The translations under genes were made by a program, and so were the position numbers. A stretch of DNA of 64,000 bases from Planctomyces sp. SH-PL14 (GTDB lineage Bacteria; Planctomycetota; Planctomycetia; Planctomycetales; Planctomycetaceae), in the NCBI RefSeq assembly GCF_001610835.1, contig NZ_CP011270.1, positions 1,302,001-1,366,000 on the forward strand. The letters run 5' to 3'. Under the pieces are notes generated by a model. The model saw nothing but the letters and a program-made list of their open reading frames with translations, did not search any database and was not told the DNA's origin. Below, piece after piece: positions 36,051 to 45,090 of this stretch. Numbering within the stretch: position 1 is the first letter of the stretch; every line of letters starts with the position of its first letter.

Positions 36051-36382
36051 ATCACGTCCTTGCCGGCACGACGCTGCTAGCTCAAACCCATCGTGCTACG
36101 GCACCTGGGGTCAAGGGGGCCTGTGTTGTTTTCTTGGCCCCCTTGCCGCCGGAGGCCTCTTCCTCGCTGCACCGTGGGACACAACGGATGTCCGCTTTGT
36201 GGTATCGGCGTTGAGGACTCCCACCCTCGCCCTGCAATCACCGCGGGTTGGTGAGGGGGCATACGACACGTTGTCCGCGTTTGGACACGCTCTCCTTCAG
36301 ACATCTCTCGACGAGACAGCCTCCGGCGGGCAAAGGGGCGTTGCCCCTCTGCACTCCCCACCAGGGTGCCCCTGGACCCGGT
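36051..36382 (+). repeat. 330-bp intergenic repeat, copy E
   Basis: A forward copy between the DadA-like gene and the convergent OppC gene. Hairpin 1 carries the long loop CTGTGTTGTTTTCTTGG between CAAGGGGG and CCCCCTTG. Hairpin 2 is GGGGC-GTT-GCCCC and hairpin 3 is CCAGGG-TGC-CCCTGG. It is in the sense of the DadA-like gene. Confidence 0.9.
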
Positions 36383-36450
36383 TTCAACTGTCCGCCGGCA
36401 CGCCACCGCCATTCAGCGAACGCACCCGTGGCGGTCCGCCTTCCTTCCTG

Positions 36451-37578
36451 TCACTTCCGCCCATCCCGGAGCCGCGGATCCGTCGCCGCCTGGATCCCTT
36501 CGCCAATCAGGTTGTAACAAAGGACCGTAAAGAAGACGGCCATCCCCGGGAAGACGATCAGCCACCACAAGTCGTAGTTGGACCGGCCGTCCTTCAGGAG
36601 GTCTCCCCAACTCGTCGTCGGCGGCGGCGGGCCGAAACCGAGAAACGTCAGGGCGTTCTCGATGAAGATCGCGCCCGCAATGCCGAACGTGATCGGCACA
36701 AGGACGGGAGCCATCGCGTTCGGCAGGATGTGGCGGAAGATGATCCGCAGATGCCCGGCGCCGACCACGCGGGCCGCCGCGACGAAATCCGATTCCCGCA
36801 GACGTAGAAACTCGGCCCGCGTCAGGCGCGAGATGCTCGTCCAGCCGGTCAGGCCGATGATGGCCATCATGTGCCAGATCGTAGGCTCCTTGAGCAGCGC
36901 CATCAGGGCGATGATCAGGACCAGTGTCGGAATGCAGATCACCACTTCGGTGAAGCGGCTGATAATCATGTCGGTCCAGCCGCCGGCGTACCCGCCGATG
37001 GCCCCCAGCGTAATCCCGATCGCCGCCGCAATCCCCATCGAAATGAATCCGACCACGAGCGCCGTGCGGGTCCCGTGAACGAGCTTCGCGAAGACGTCGA
37101 CACCCGTCTGGTCCGTCCCGAGCCAGTTCTGGGCGCTGGGGTGGCCGTTGTTCTGGTTGGGGTTGGCGGGCCGGTCGGGCCACATGTCCCCCTGAACGGC
37201 ATAGTACGGATCGTTGAACGAGAGGGGCCAGATCGCCCAGCTCTCGGGGTCCTTGTCCTTCAGTGCCTGATGGAACTTCCCGCGGAAGCGGTCCTTGGTG
37301 AAGATCGGGTTCTGCCAGCTCGTGTTGAAGTAGTACAGGCAGGGGAAGTAAAGCTGCCCCTTGTATTTGCAGACGACCGGCCGCGTGCCCGCGATCGCCG
37401 GCGACAGGATCGCGACGAGGCACAGGAGAATGACGCTGACGAGCGCCGCCATCGCGAGCTTGCGGCGACGAAAACGTTTCCAGGTCTCCGCCCAGAAGCC
37501 GGGGGACTTGTGAACGACGATCGAACCGGCGGTCGAGGCCGGGGGGGCAGTGACAGGAGAAGTGGCGGTGGGACTCAT
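36451..37578 (-). CDS. oligopeptide ABC transporter permease, OppC/DppC type
   Basis: A 375-residue inner-membrane permease of a peptide/nickel-type ABC importer. The N-terminal helix follows the WAETWKRFRRRKLAMAAL leader typical of DppC. The inner-membrane EAA-loop segment RLTRAEFLRLRESDFVAAARVVGAGHLRIIFRHILPN contacts the ATPase. It is longer than the usual 280-300 residues because of an insert of about 100 residues after the first helix (GTRPVVCKYKGQLYFPCLYYF region). It lies 3 bp after the OppB-type gene, so the two are coexpressed. No ATPase gene is adjacent. Confidence 0.92.
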   Translation of the reverse strand: MSPTATSPVTAPPASTAGSIVVHKSPGFWAETWKRFRRRKLAMAALVSVILLCLVAILSPAIAGTRPVVCKYKGQLYFPCLYYFNTSWQNPIFTKDRFRGKFHQALKDKDPESWAIWPLSFNDPYYAVQGDMWPDRPANPNQNNGHPSAQNWLGTDQTGVDVFAKLVHGTRTALVVGFISMGIAAAIGITLGAIGGYAGGWTDMIISRFTEVVICIPTLVLIIALMALLKEPTIWHMMAIIGLTGWTSISRLTRAEFLRLRESDFVAAARVVGAGHLRIIFRHILPNAMAPVLVPITFGIAGAIFIENALTFLGFGPPPPTTSWGDLLKDGRSNYDLWWLIVFPGMAVFFTVLCYNLIGEGIQAATDPRLRDGRK

Positions 37579-37581
37579 GGC

Positions 37582-38568
37582 TCAGCGATCCCCCAGACGG
37601 ACACGGGGATCGACCATGGCATACAGGATGTCTGCCATGAGCTGACCGATGACGGTCATGACCGAGAACATCAGGAGCAGTCCCATCAGAAGCGGATAGT
37701 CGCGGGCCGTGATCGACTCGAAAAACATGCGTCCGATGCCGGGCCAGTTGAAGATCTGCTCGATGATGACCGCCCCGCTCACGAGAGAGGGAAGCATCAG
37801 GCCGATCGACGTGATGAGCGGAATCAGGGTGTTCCGAAAGGCGTGCCGGAACATGATCGTCCAGCCTGTGAGCCCCTTGGCCTTGGCGGTCCGGATGTAG
37901 TCCTGCCGGACCACTTCCTGGAGATTGGCGTTGATGAACCGGGAGTCGTAGGCCAGGGTCGCGTACGTGTAGCAGACCATCGGCAGCATGAGGTGCCAGA
38001 ACTGGTCCTTGACCTTGCCGAACGTGGAGAGCGACTCGTAGTTGTCGCTCACGATGCCGAACAGCGGAAACCATCCCATCTTGAGGGCCACCCACATCTG
38101 CAGCAGCAGGGCGGCCACGAAGTTGGGAAACGAATAGAGCATGTAGAGTCCGGTGCTGATCCCCCGTTCCACGCGGGTTCCCGACCGGGCCGCGACAAAC
38201 AGTCCGATCGGGATTGCGCCAAAGTAGGCGACGAGCAGCGACGTGATCGACAGGAAGAGCGTCGGCCCGATCCGCTCTCCGATCAGGCGGGCGACCGGCT
38301 TCTTGTGGGAGAACGAGCTTCCCAGGTCCCCCTGCGCCAGCTGCTTCAGCCAGTCGAAGTACGCTTCGTAGAACGGCTTGTCGAGGCCATAGACCTTCTT
38401 GAGCTGCTCGAGCTGCTCGAGGCTGATCGTCTTGGTCGGGTCAACCTCGGAGAGGCTCAGTGTCAGGGGGGTCCCCGGCATGAACCGCAGCAGGGCGTAC
38501 AGCAGGAACGTGATGCAAAGCAGGGTGAAGACCCCGATCAGCAGACGTCGGACAAGGAACTCGAACAT
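37582..38568 (-). CDS. oligopeptide ABC transporter permease, OppB/DppB type
   Basis: A 328-residue permease with six expected helices. The start FLVRRLLIGVFTLLCITFLLYALLRFMPG is the DppB/OppB N-terminal helix and TPL motif. The EAA loop ANLQEVVRQDYIRTAKAKGL and the end DILYAMVDPRVRLGDR are family hallmarks. It forms the channel with the downstream OppC-type protein. It is preceded by the binding-protein gene (131-bp gap) and followed by OppC after 3 bp. Confidence 0.93.
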   Translation of the reverse strand: MFEFLVRRLLIGVFTLLCITFLLYALLRFMPGTPLTLSLSEVDPTKTISLEQLEQLKKVYGLDKPFYEAYFDWLKQLAQGDLGSSFSHKKPVARLIGERIGPTLFLSITSLLVAYFGAIPIGLFVAARSGTRVERGISTGLYMLYSFPNFVAALLLQMWVALKMGWFPLFGIVSDNYESLSTFGKVKDQFWHLMLPMVCYTYATLAYDSRFINANLQEVVRQDYIRTAKAKGLTGWTIMFRHAFRNTLIPLITSIGLMLPSLVSGAVIIEQIFNWPGIGRMFFESITARDYPLLMGLLLMFSVMTVIGQLMADILYAMVDPRVRLGDR

Positions 38569-38699
38569 GAAGGCGGGTTCAAACGATAAGTCGGAGCAAA
38601 ACCGGACGCCGGAAATGGAGGAGGGACGTCAGCAGGGTTACCGGAACGCGGCTGGCCACGGGACGAGTGCCATTTTCCCGCATCCCCAGTACAGCCGCC

Positions 38700-40721
38700 T
38701 CACTTCACCGCCCAGAACGCATCGACGCCGGGGCTGTAGCTGTAGGGACCGCGGGGACTGAACATGTACCCCCGGAGCCGCTTGTTGAAGCCGTAGAAGG
38801 AGCTGCGGTAGTAGAGCCAGGTGTAAGGCTGCTCTTCCCAGAGGATCTCGTCGATCTTGCGGTACACCGCCTTCCGCTTCTCGAGGTCGAACTCCTTCCG
38901 CCCTTCGTCGAACAGCTTGTCGACTTCGGGATTCGAGTACTGCGTGTAGTTCCGCTGCTCGCCGGTCTTCCAGAGGTTCTCGGTGGTGCTGGGATCGGTC
39001 CCGGTTCCCCATCCGGCAAACTGGGCCTCGAATTCGTGCTTCTGGGCCTTCTCCTGCAGGACGGTGAACTCGGTCGGACGGACGTTGCAGCGGACGCCGA
39101 TGTTCTCCAGGTTCTTCTTGAGGATCGTGCAGGTCTTGATCCGCAGATCGTCGTTCGCGCACATGATCTCAAACTCGAACTTCACCTTCTTGCCGCCGAT
39201 CACTTTCTCGCGGACGCCGTCGTTGTCGTTGTCGACCCAGCCCGCTTCATCGAGCAGGTCTTCCGCCTTGTCGAGGTCCTGTTTGTAGGGCGTCCGCGGC
39301 GTCGCGGGGGCCATCCACGACGTCGGGTGGAACTCGCCGACCGACTGTTCGTAGAGCCCGTAGGTCAGGTCCTCGAGCAGCTCGCGGTAGTCCATCGCAT
39401 AGGACATCGCCTTACGGACCCGGGCGTCGGAGAAGAAGGGGGTCTTGGTGTTCCAGCCGAAGTAGTAGTACGTCCATTCCGTGCCGCGGACCTTGGTCCC
39501 CAGCCGGTAGAACTCGTCGTCCGTCGTCTGCGTCACCCACTGGTTGGGCTGCAACTCGATGTCTTCGATGTCGCCGTTCTTGAACGCCAGGAGAGCGGTG
39601 TTGCGGTCCTCCAGAACGCGGAGCCGGACCGTCTTGAAGCGGGGCTTCTCGCGGATCTGCTTGCCATTCTGCATGTAGTACTCTTCGCGGCGCTCCAGGA
39701 GGATCTCCTGCCCCTTGAGCCGCTTGACGATGCGGTAGGCGCCGCCGACAACCGGCTCGTCTTCCAGCTTCACATGGGCCGGAGAGCTGACGAGCGTCTT
39801 GTCTTCCGGAATCGTCTTCTCATAGACGTGCTTCGGGATGACGGGGAAGTTCATGTTCCAGACGTTCGTGACGAGCGACTCCCGGTGGGCGATGACGAAC
39901 GTGTGGTCGTCATAGGCGTGGACCCACTTGATCTTCTCCATCCCGGTCCGGACCGCCGGAATCGGAATGTCGTCCGTCATGATGACTTCGTAGGTGAAGA
40001 CGACGTCATGAGCCGTGATCGGCTTGCCGTCGCTCCAAGTCAGGTCGCTCCGCATCACGACCTTGTCGTACAGCTTGTCCTTGCTGGTCTGCCAGGAGAC
40101 GACCGTGTCGGAGACCGCGCCGGGCTCAAGTTTCCAGTCGAAGGAGAAGAACCCGATCCCGGTCAGGTTCAGGAGATAGCCTTCGTAGACCGAACTCTGC
40201 ATCAGCGGATTGGTCGACTTGATGTCCGCCGGAATATGCCGGTTGAACGGCGTTGTGTCGTCGAGGTCTCCTTCCGCGGCCGGGGGGCGTCCCAGGCCGT
40301 CCAAGATCTGGGCGTTGATCTCGGCGCTCGTGTTCCGCAGCTTGAGGGCGTCCGCCGCCGAGGTCTTCTGGGGCTTCGTCGCGAGGTAGTCCGCGAGATG
40401 CTTGCGGTAGTCGACGATCGGGCTGTCGCCCCACTCGACCCTCTTTTCCAGTTCTTCGAGAGGGGGAACCTTCTCGGTCTGTTTGAAGATCGTCACCTTT
40501 CCGCCCGACGGGTCAGCCGCGGGAGCCGCGGTCTCGGACATCGGGGCGGCGGGCGGCGGCGAATCCCCGGACTTGGGGGGAGCGGCGGAGGGCTCCTTGT
40601 CCGACAGAGCGGACGAAGAAGGGGGAGCTGCCGGAGGGGACGGCGAGTCGCAGCCGATGAGCGGGACGAGAAAACCGGAGAGAAGTCCGAGAGCAACGAG
40701 CCGCCGTCTCATCATTCGCAT
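38700..40721 (-). CDS. peptide-binding lipoprotein of the ABC importer
   Basis: A 673-residue extracytoplasmic solute-binding protein of family 5 (OppA/DppA type). A lipobox LIGC at Cys24 indicates a lipid-anchored protein. An unusually long Pro/Ser/Ala linker and an extra region cover about residues 25-170; the binding domain follows (VMRSDLTWSDGKPITAHDVVFTYE is the classic motif). The C-terminus ends with the usual Tyr/Trp-rich segment. It is the first gene of the importer operon (binding protein, OppB type, OppC type). The ligand is probably oligopeptides but could differ. Confidence 0.9.
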   Translation of the reverse strand: MRMMRRRLVALGLLSGFLVPLIGCDSPSPPAAPPSSSALSDKEPSAAPPKSGDSPPPAAPMSETAAPAADPSGGKVTIFKQTEKVPPLEELEKRVEWGDSPIVDYRKHLADYLATKPQKTSAADALKLRNTSAEINAQILDGLGRPPAAEGDLDDTTPFNRHIPADIKSTNPLMQSSVYEGYLLNLTGIGFFSFDWKLEPGAVSDTVVSWQTSKDKLYDKVVMRSDLTWSDGKPITAHDVVFTYEVIMTDDIPIPAVRTGMEKIKWVHAYDDHTFVIAHRESLVTNVWNMNFPVIPKHVYEKTIPEDKTLVSSPAHVKLEDEPVVGGAYRIVKRLKGQEILLERREEYYMQNGKQIREKPRFKTVRLRVLEDRNTALLAFKNGDIEDIELQPNQWVTQTTDDEFYRLGTKVRGTEWTYYYFGWNTKTPFFSDARVRKAMSYAMDYRELLEDLTYGLYEQSVGEFHPTSWMAPATPRTPYKQDLDKAEDLLDEAGWVDNDNDGVREKVIGGKKVKFEFEIMCANDDLRIKTCTILKKNLENIGVRCNVRPTEFTVLQEKAQKHEFEAQFAGWGTGTDPSTTENLWKTGEQRNYTQYSNPEVDKLFDEGRKEFDLEKRKAVYRKIDEILWEEQPYTWLYYRSSFYGFNKRLRGYMFSPRGPYSYSPGVDAFWAVK

Positions 40722-41289
40722 CGAGCCGAATCCTTAACACGAATACGCGAACTGTCTGTGCCCCAACGCAGCGAGCGAACCTCCTTGAGGCAGGGCGATT
40801 CTGGCAAAGCGGCCGGAGACGGGCAAGCCGCATCGATGGCTGCCGGGGATTTCGGGGGCATTCGCCGATTGGCGGAAATTGTGTCGAGGCGGACGGATCC
40901 TCAATGCGCAACCGATGTCATTCGGCCAGCTGGGTCCAGAGGGACCCTGGTCAGGGGTTGCAAGGGGGAGAATCCCCCTTGCCCGCCGGAGGCCTGACCG
41001 TCGAGAGATGTCTGAAGGAGTCCGTCTCCAAGCGCGGACAACGTGCCGAATGCCCCCTCACCAACCCGCTGGGATCCTAGAGCGAGCGGTGAGTCCTCAT
41101 CGCCGGTACCACAAAGGGGACATCCGTTGCTTACCACGGTTCCTCATGGAAGTGCCTCCGGGGTCAAGGGGGGCTGTGTTGTTTCTTTGGCCCCTTTGAC
41201 CCCGGCTACCGTCGCACGTCGGGATTGAGCCATGGGAACCGTGCCGGCAAGGACGCAGTTCGAGCCAATGCAGCGATGCGACAGCCGCC
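40722..41289. other. intergenic region containing repeat copy F
   Basis: The 568 bases between the sulfatase stop and the binding-protein start hold repeat copy F (40930-41262). The 200 bp before the binding-protein start should hold its promoter, but I found no clear -35/-10 pair. Confidence 0.4.
40930..41262 (-). repeat. 330-bp intergenic repeat, copy F (inverted loop)
   Basis: A reverse-oriented copy that starts 27 bp after the sulfatase stop, in the sulfatase sense. Its hairpin 1 arms (GGGGTCAAGGGG and CCCCTTTGACCCC, 41160-41203 on the plus strand) enclose the 17-nt module in the opposite orientation to copies B, C and E. Hairpin 2 is extended (GCAAGGGGGA-TTC-TCCCCCTTGC) and hairpin 3 is shorter and less regular than in the other copies. 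The rest of the core matches. Confidence 0.9.
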
Positions 41290-42960
41290 TCACCGGGGCT
41301 TCGCCGTTCCCGCCTTGGGCTTCGCCTTCTCCGCCTCAACGGGCTTCTCGGCGTCCGGCTCGGGCTTGGATTCCGCCGGCTTCGCCTTCGGTCGGAGCGG
41401 CATGCTCGGCTGCGGAGTCGCGCCGGGACGGGGTTCCGGCGGCATCGGCGTCTTCGGTTTGCCCGCAGGCGCCGGTTCCGGCCCGATCGGCTTCTTCCCC
41501 GGCGGAGAAGGCGCGCCGGCCGGTGTCGGCTCGCGTTCCGGACGCGGATCGGGAATGTTTGGCGGCCGCTTGCCGTCGAGCGACCAGTAGAGGCCCGGCT
41601 CGTGAGCCTCGTAAAAGATCCCCGCCATGTGGCGGACAATGTCCGGCGTCGACTTGGCGACGTCCCGCGACTCCTGCGGGTCGCTCTCCAGGTCATACAA
41701 CTCGATCGGGTTGTCCGCGCCTTCGTAGCGGACTCCCTTCCATTTCCCCATCCGGGCGGCCTGCGCGACCTTCCCCTCGTAGAACTCCCAATACAGGTAC
41801 TCGTGCTCCCGCTGGCGGGTCGGGTCCTGAACGAGCGTCGGGACCAGGCTCAGGCTATCCCAGTCGTTGAGCGGAGGGACACCCGCCAGCTCGCAGGCGG
41901 TCGCGGCAACGTCACCGTGGTAGCTGATGTGGTGCGAAACCGTTCCGGGAGCGATCTTGCCGGGCCAGCGGACGACGAACGGGACGCGCAGCCCGCCGTC
42001 ATACATCGCCCGCTTGATCCCCCGCAGGCCGCCATTCGACTGGAAGAAGTCGGGATCGTGCCCCCCTTCGCGGTGCGGCCCGTTGTCCGAGGTGAAGATC
42101 ACGATCGTCTGGTCGTCGATCCCCAGATCCTTGAGCTTCTGCATCACCTGCCCGAGGTCGCGGTCCATCCGGGCGACCATGGCGGCGAACGCCTTCTCGT
42201 TTTCGGGCCAGTCCTTGTCCTTGAACTCGCCCAAGTCCGGGATCTCCATCCCGGCGTTCTTCCCCTCGTTGTTGGCGTGCGGCAGGGTGGTCGGCAGGTA
42301 GAGGAAGAACCGCTCCTTCTGGTGCTGCTCCAGGAACTGCAGCGCCTGGGCCTGGATCAGGTCCGGCGCGTAGTCGACCTTTTCGCTCGCCACGCCGGTC
42401 CCGTAGAGGGTGTCCATGTCTCCGGGGACCACATTCCTGAGCTTCACGCGGCTTCGGTCTTCGACCAGGAACGACGGGTAGTAGTTGTGGGCATGGTGCT
42501 GGTCGAGGTAGCCGTAGAACTTGTCGAACCCCTGCTGGGTCGGAAGGCCCGAGGTGTTCTCCTGCCCCAGGCCCCACTTGCCGAACATTCCGCTGAGGTA
42601 TCCGGCCTTTCCGAGAAGTTCCGCGATCGTCACGTCCCCCGCCCGCAGGCTGAGCTTGGAGTTCCCGCGGATGAGGGTCCGGCCGCCGTGGAACCCGGTC
42701 ATCAGGACGCAGCGGGAGGGGGCGCAGACTGTCGCACCCGCGTAGTAGTTCGTGAACCGCATTCCTTCGGCGGCAAGTTTGTCGATGTTCGGGGTGGGGA
42801 TCCGTTTCTGGCCGTAGCAGCCGACGTCGCCGTAGCCGAGGTCATCCGCCAGGAACAGGACGATGTTCGGTTTGGGGAGTGGATCGGCCGCGTGCGCGGC
42901 GGTGGTGGCCACCGAGACCAGGACGAGCAGCAGTGAAAGGCAAAGGACGGTTCGGCGCAT
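41290..42960 (-). CDS. secreted sulfatase
   Basis: A 556-residue type I sulfatase with signal peptide (MRRTVLCLSLLLVLVSVATTAAHA). Metal ligands Asp39 and Asp40 are in LFLADDLGYGD, and the formylglycine site is Cys79 in ATVCAPSRCVLMTG, which matches C-x-P-S-R. Further ligands are in TSDNGPHREGG. It hydrolyses sulfate esters, probably of algal or host polysaccharides. A Pro/Lys/Ala-rich tail of about 85 residues follows the catalytic domain and is not needed for catalysis. The ATG at 42960 is preferred; an in-frame ATG at 42978 is the alternative. Confidence 0.95.
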   Translation of the reverse strand: MRRTVLCLSLLLVLVSVATTAAHAADPLPKPNIVLFLADDLGYGDVGCYGQKRIPTPNIDKLAAEGMRFTNYYAGATVCAPSRCVLMTGFHGGRTLIRGNSKLSLRAGDVTIAELLGKAGYLSGMFGKWGLGQENTSGLPTQQGFDKFYGYLDQHHAHNYYPSFLVEDRSRVKLRNVVPGDMDTLYGTGVASEKVDYAPDLIQAQALQFLEQHQKERFFLYLPTTLPHANNEGKNAGMEIPDLGEFKDKDWPENEKAFAAMVARMDRDLGQVMQKLKDLGIDDQTIVIFTSDNGPHREGGHDPDFFQSNGGLRGIKRAMYDGGLRVPFVVRWPGKIAPGTVSHHISYHGDVAATACELAGVPPLNDWDSLSLVPTLVQDPTRQREHEYLYWEFYEGKVAQAARMGKWKGVRYEGADNPIELYDLESDPQESRDVAKSTPDIVRHMAGIFYEAHEPGLYWSLDGKRPPNIPDPRPEREPTPAGAPSPPGKKPIGPEPAPAGKPKTPMPPEPRPGATPQPSMPLRPKAKPAESKPEPDAEKPVEAEKAKPKAGTAKPR

Positions 42961-43062
42961 ATCCGCTCTCGAAATCATTGGCCAGAGACGGGATTGAGCG
43001 TAAGTCCGGGAGGGAGAGGGATGCAACTGGAACTTCAAGAGGAGGGAAACAGGCTCGCGCCG

Positions 43063-43391
43063 ATGGCGTACTTGCCGGTGCGACTCCCATAGCTCAAACC
43101 CAACGTGCCACGGCAGCCAGGGGTCAAGGGGGCCACGCCCCCTTGCCGCCGGAGGCGCTTCCACGAGGAACCGTGGTAGGCAACGGACGTCCCCTTTGTG
43201 GGACCAGCGTTGAGGACTCCCCACTCGCTCCGCGCTCACCGCGCGTTGGTGAGGGGGCATACGGCACGGTGTCCGCGCTTGGATACGTGCTGTTTCCCAT
43301 GGTGTCCGGCGAGACGGCCTCCGGCGGGCAAAGGGCCAAAAACATACACAGGCCCCTCTGCACTCCCCACCAGGGTGCCCCTGGACCGGTT
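43063..43391 (+). repeat. 330-bp intergenic repeat, copy G
   Basis: A forward copy in the divergent gap between the sulfatase start and the next plus-strand gene, so unlike the other six it is not behind a stop codon. Hairpin 1 has the short CCACG loop. Hairpin 2 instead has an inserted module: GGGCC-AAAAACATACACA-GGCCC (43333-43354), similar to the 17-nt module of the other copies. Hairpin 3 is CCAGGG-TGC-CCCTGG. Confidence 0.9.
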
Positions 43392-43443
43392 CTTGTCCCT
43401 TGCAGGGTCGATCCGGTCCCGACTCCACACATATAACTCCTCC

Positions 43444-44988
43444 ATGCGCTCTCCCATGCTCCGGCCCCTGCTCGCATTCCTCCTCCTTCTGGCTTCGGCC
43501 CAGGCCCAGCACGTCTCCGCCCAGTCGCGACCGGCTCCCATGGAGATCCGCGTCGTCGACGACAGCTCCGGACGCGGCCTCCCCCTCGTCGAACTGGAGA
43601 CGGTCCACAACGTCCGGCACATCACGGACAACGCCGGCCGCATCGCCTACGACGAACCGGCCCACAACGGCGAAGAGATCTTCTTCGACATCCACTGCCA
43701 CGGCTACGAAGCCCCCAAAGACGGCTTGGGGATTCGCGGAGTGCGAATCCGGATCGAAGCTGGCGGAAAGAGGGAGATCCGCCTCCCGCGGCAGAACATC
43801 GCCGAGCGGCTCTACCGCCTGACCGGCCGGGATCTCTATCGCGACTCCGTCCTCCTGGGGCACGAGACGCCGCTCAAAGCCCCCGGCGGCCCGGCCCAGG
43901 TCGCCGGCCAGGACTCGGTACTCGCCGTTCCGTATCGAGGAAAACTTCACTGGTTCTGGGGAGACACGAACCGTCTTGCGTATCCACTCGGACGGTTCCG
44001 GACGACGGGCGCGACAACGCCGCTCCCGGGCCCGGACCTCCAGCCGGAGGTCGGGATCAACTACGACTACTTCGTCGGCGCGGACGGATTCGCCCGCGAC
44101 ATGGTCGAAGTCGCGAATCCCGAAGGGGTCGTCTGGATCGACGGCGTGACGACCGTCCCGGACAACGGGGGACGGGAACGACTCGTCGCCCGCTTCTCCC
44201 GCCGCAAGGGCCTGGCCGACGCCCTCCAGCAGGGGATGGTCGTCTATAACGACGACCGGGACCTGTTCGAAGTCCGGACCGAGATCCCGCTGACCGAAGA
44301 ATGGCGGTTCCTCCGCGATCATCCGATCACGGTCGAAGACGGCGGCGAGACCTACCTGGCCAGCGGCAATCCGTTCCCGGTGACGAGAGTCCGCAAGACA
44401 CTCGAGGAGGCGCTCAAGCCGGCCGCGTTCCGGTCCTGGTCCTGCATGGACCCCGCCGCCGATCCCAAGTCGGTTCCGCCGCGCCGCAGGGCGGACGGCA
44501 CGCTCGACTGGCAGTGGCAGGACGGTCCGCCGGTGACGGTCGCCATCGAGCAGCGGTGGCTCAAGGAAAAGTCGATCCGTGCCGAAGAGGCCTATTTCCT
44601 CCCCGAACACGCCGGCCAGCCCGGGACGCAGGTTTTCCCGCACACCGGCACCGTGCAGTGGAACGCTTACCGGAAGAAATGGATCCTGATCGTCGTCGAA
44701 CTGGCGAAGGACAAGAAGAGCCCCTCGATGCTCGGAGAGGTCTACTACTCCGAGGCGGACGAGCCGCACGGCCCCTTCCGGAAGGCAGTGAAAATTCTCT
44801 CGCACGACAAGCAGACGTTCTACAACCCCTGCCATCACGTCTTCTTCGACCAGGACGGCGGGAAGACGATCTACTTCGAGGGGACCTACTGCAACACGTT
44901 CACGACCGCGCCGGCGACGCAGCGGTACAACTACAACCAGATGCTGTACCGGCTCGATCTGGCGGACGAGCGCTTGCGGCTCCCATAG
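43444..44988 (+). CDS. secreted propeller-like protein
   Basis: A 514-residue exported protein with signal peptide (MRSPMLRPLLAFLLLLASAQAQHVSA). An Ig/CNA-B-like strand-rich section comes first (MEIRVVDDSSGRGLPLVELE). The larger C-terminal part has repeated short strands with Trp/Asp motifs (GKLHWFWGDTN, WNAYRKKWILIVV, GEVYYSEADEPHGPF, YFEGTYC) that resemble the five-bladed propeller of glycoside-hydrolase-like families such as DUF4185. Function is not established; a carbohydrate-active role is an inference. It stands alone downstream of repeat copy G. Confidence 0.68.
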   Translation: MRSPMLRPLLAFLLLLASAQAQHVSAQSRPAPMEIRVVDDSSGRGLPLVELETVHNVRHITDNAGRIAYDEPAHNGEEIFFDIHCHGYEAPKDGLGIRGVRIRIEAGGKREIRLPRQNIAERLYRLTGRDLYRDSVLLGHETPLKAPGGPAQVAGQDSVLAVPYRGKLHWFWGDTNRLAYPLGRFRTTGATTPLPGPDLQPEVGINYDYFVGADGFARDMVEVANPEGVVWIDGVTTVPDNGGRERLVARFSRRKGLADALQQGMVVYNDDRDLFEVRTEIPLTEEWRFLRDHPITVEDGGETYLASGNPFPVTRVRKTLEEALKPAAFRSWSCMDPAADPKSVPPRRRADGTLDWQWQDGPPVTVAIEQRWLKEKSIRAEEAYFLPEHAGQPGTQVFPHTGTVQWNAYRKKWILIVVELAKDKKSPSMLGEVYYSEADEPHGPFRKAVKILSHDKQTFYNPCHHVFFDQDGGKTIYFEGTYCNTFTTAPATQRYNYNQMLYRLDLADERLRLP

Positions 44989-45090
44989 TGGTGCAGTTCT
45001 CCGAACCGCACGAGACGAAACCGCCACCGTGCCAAGTGACAAGTCCCGCTGTCGCCCGAACGGCGGTATGCGACTCGGAGAGTCGCACCA

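Noticed and set aside
42961-45042. long upstream extension of the sulfatase frame
   Set aside because: It runs through repeat copy G and antisense to the 43444-44988 gene. The signal peptide at 42960 marks the real start.
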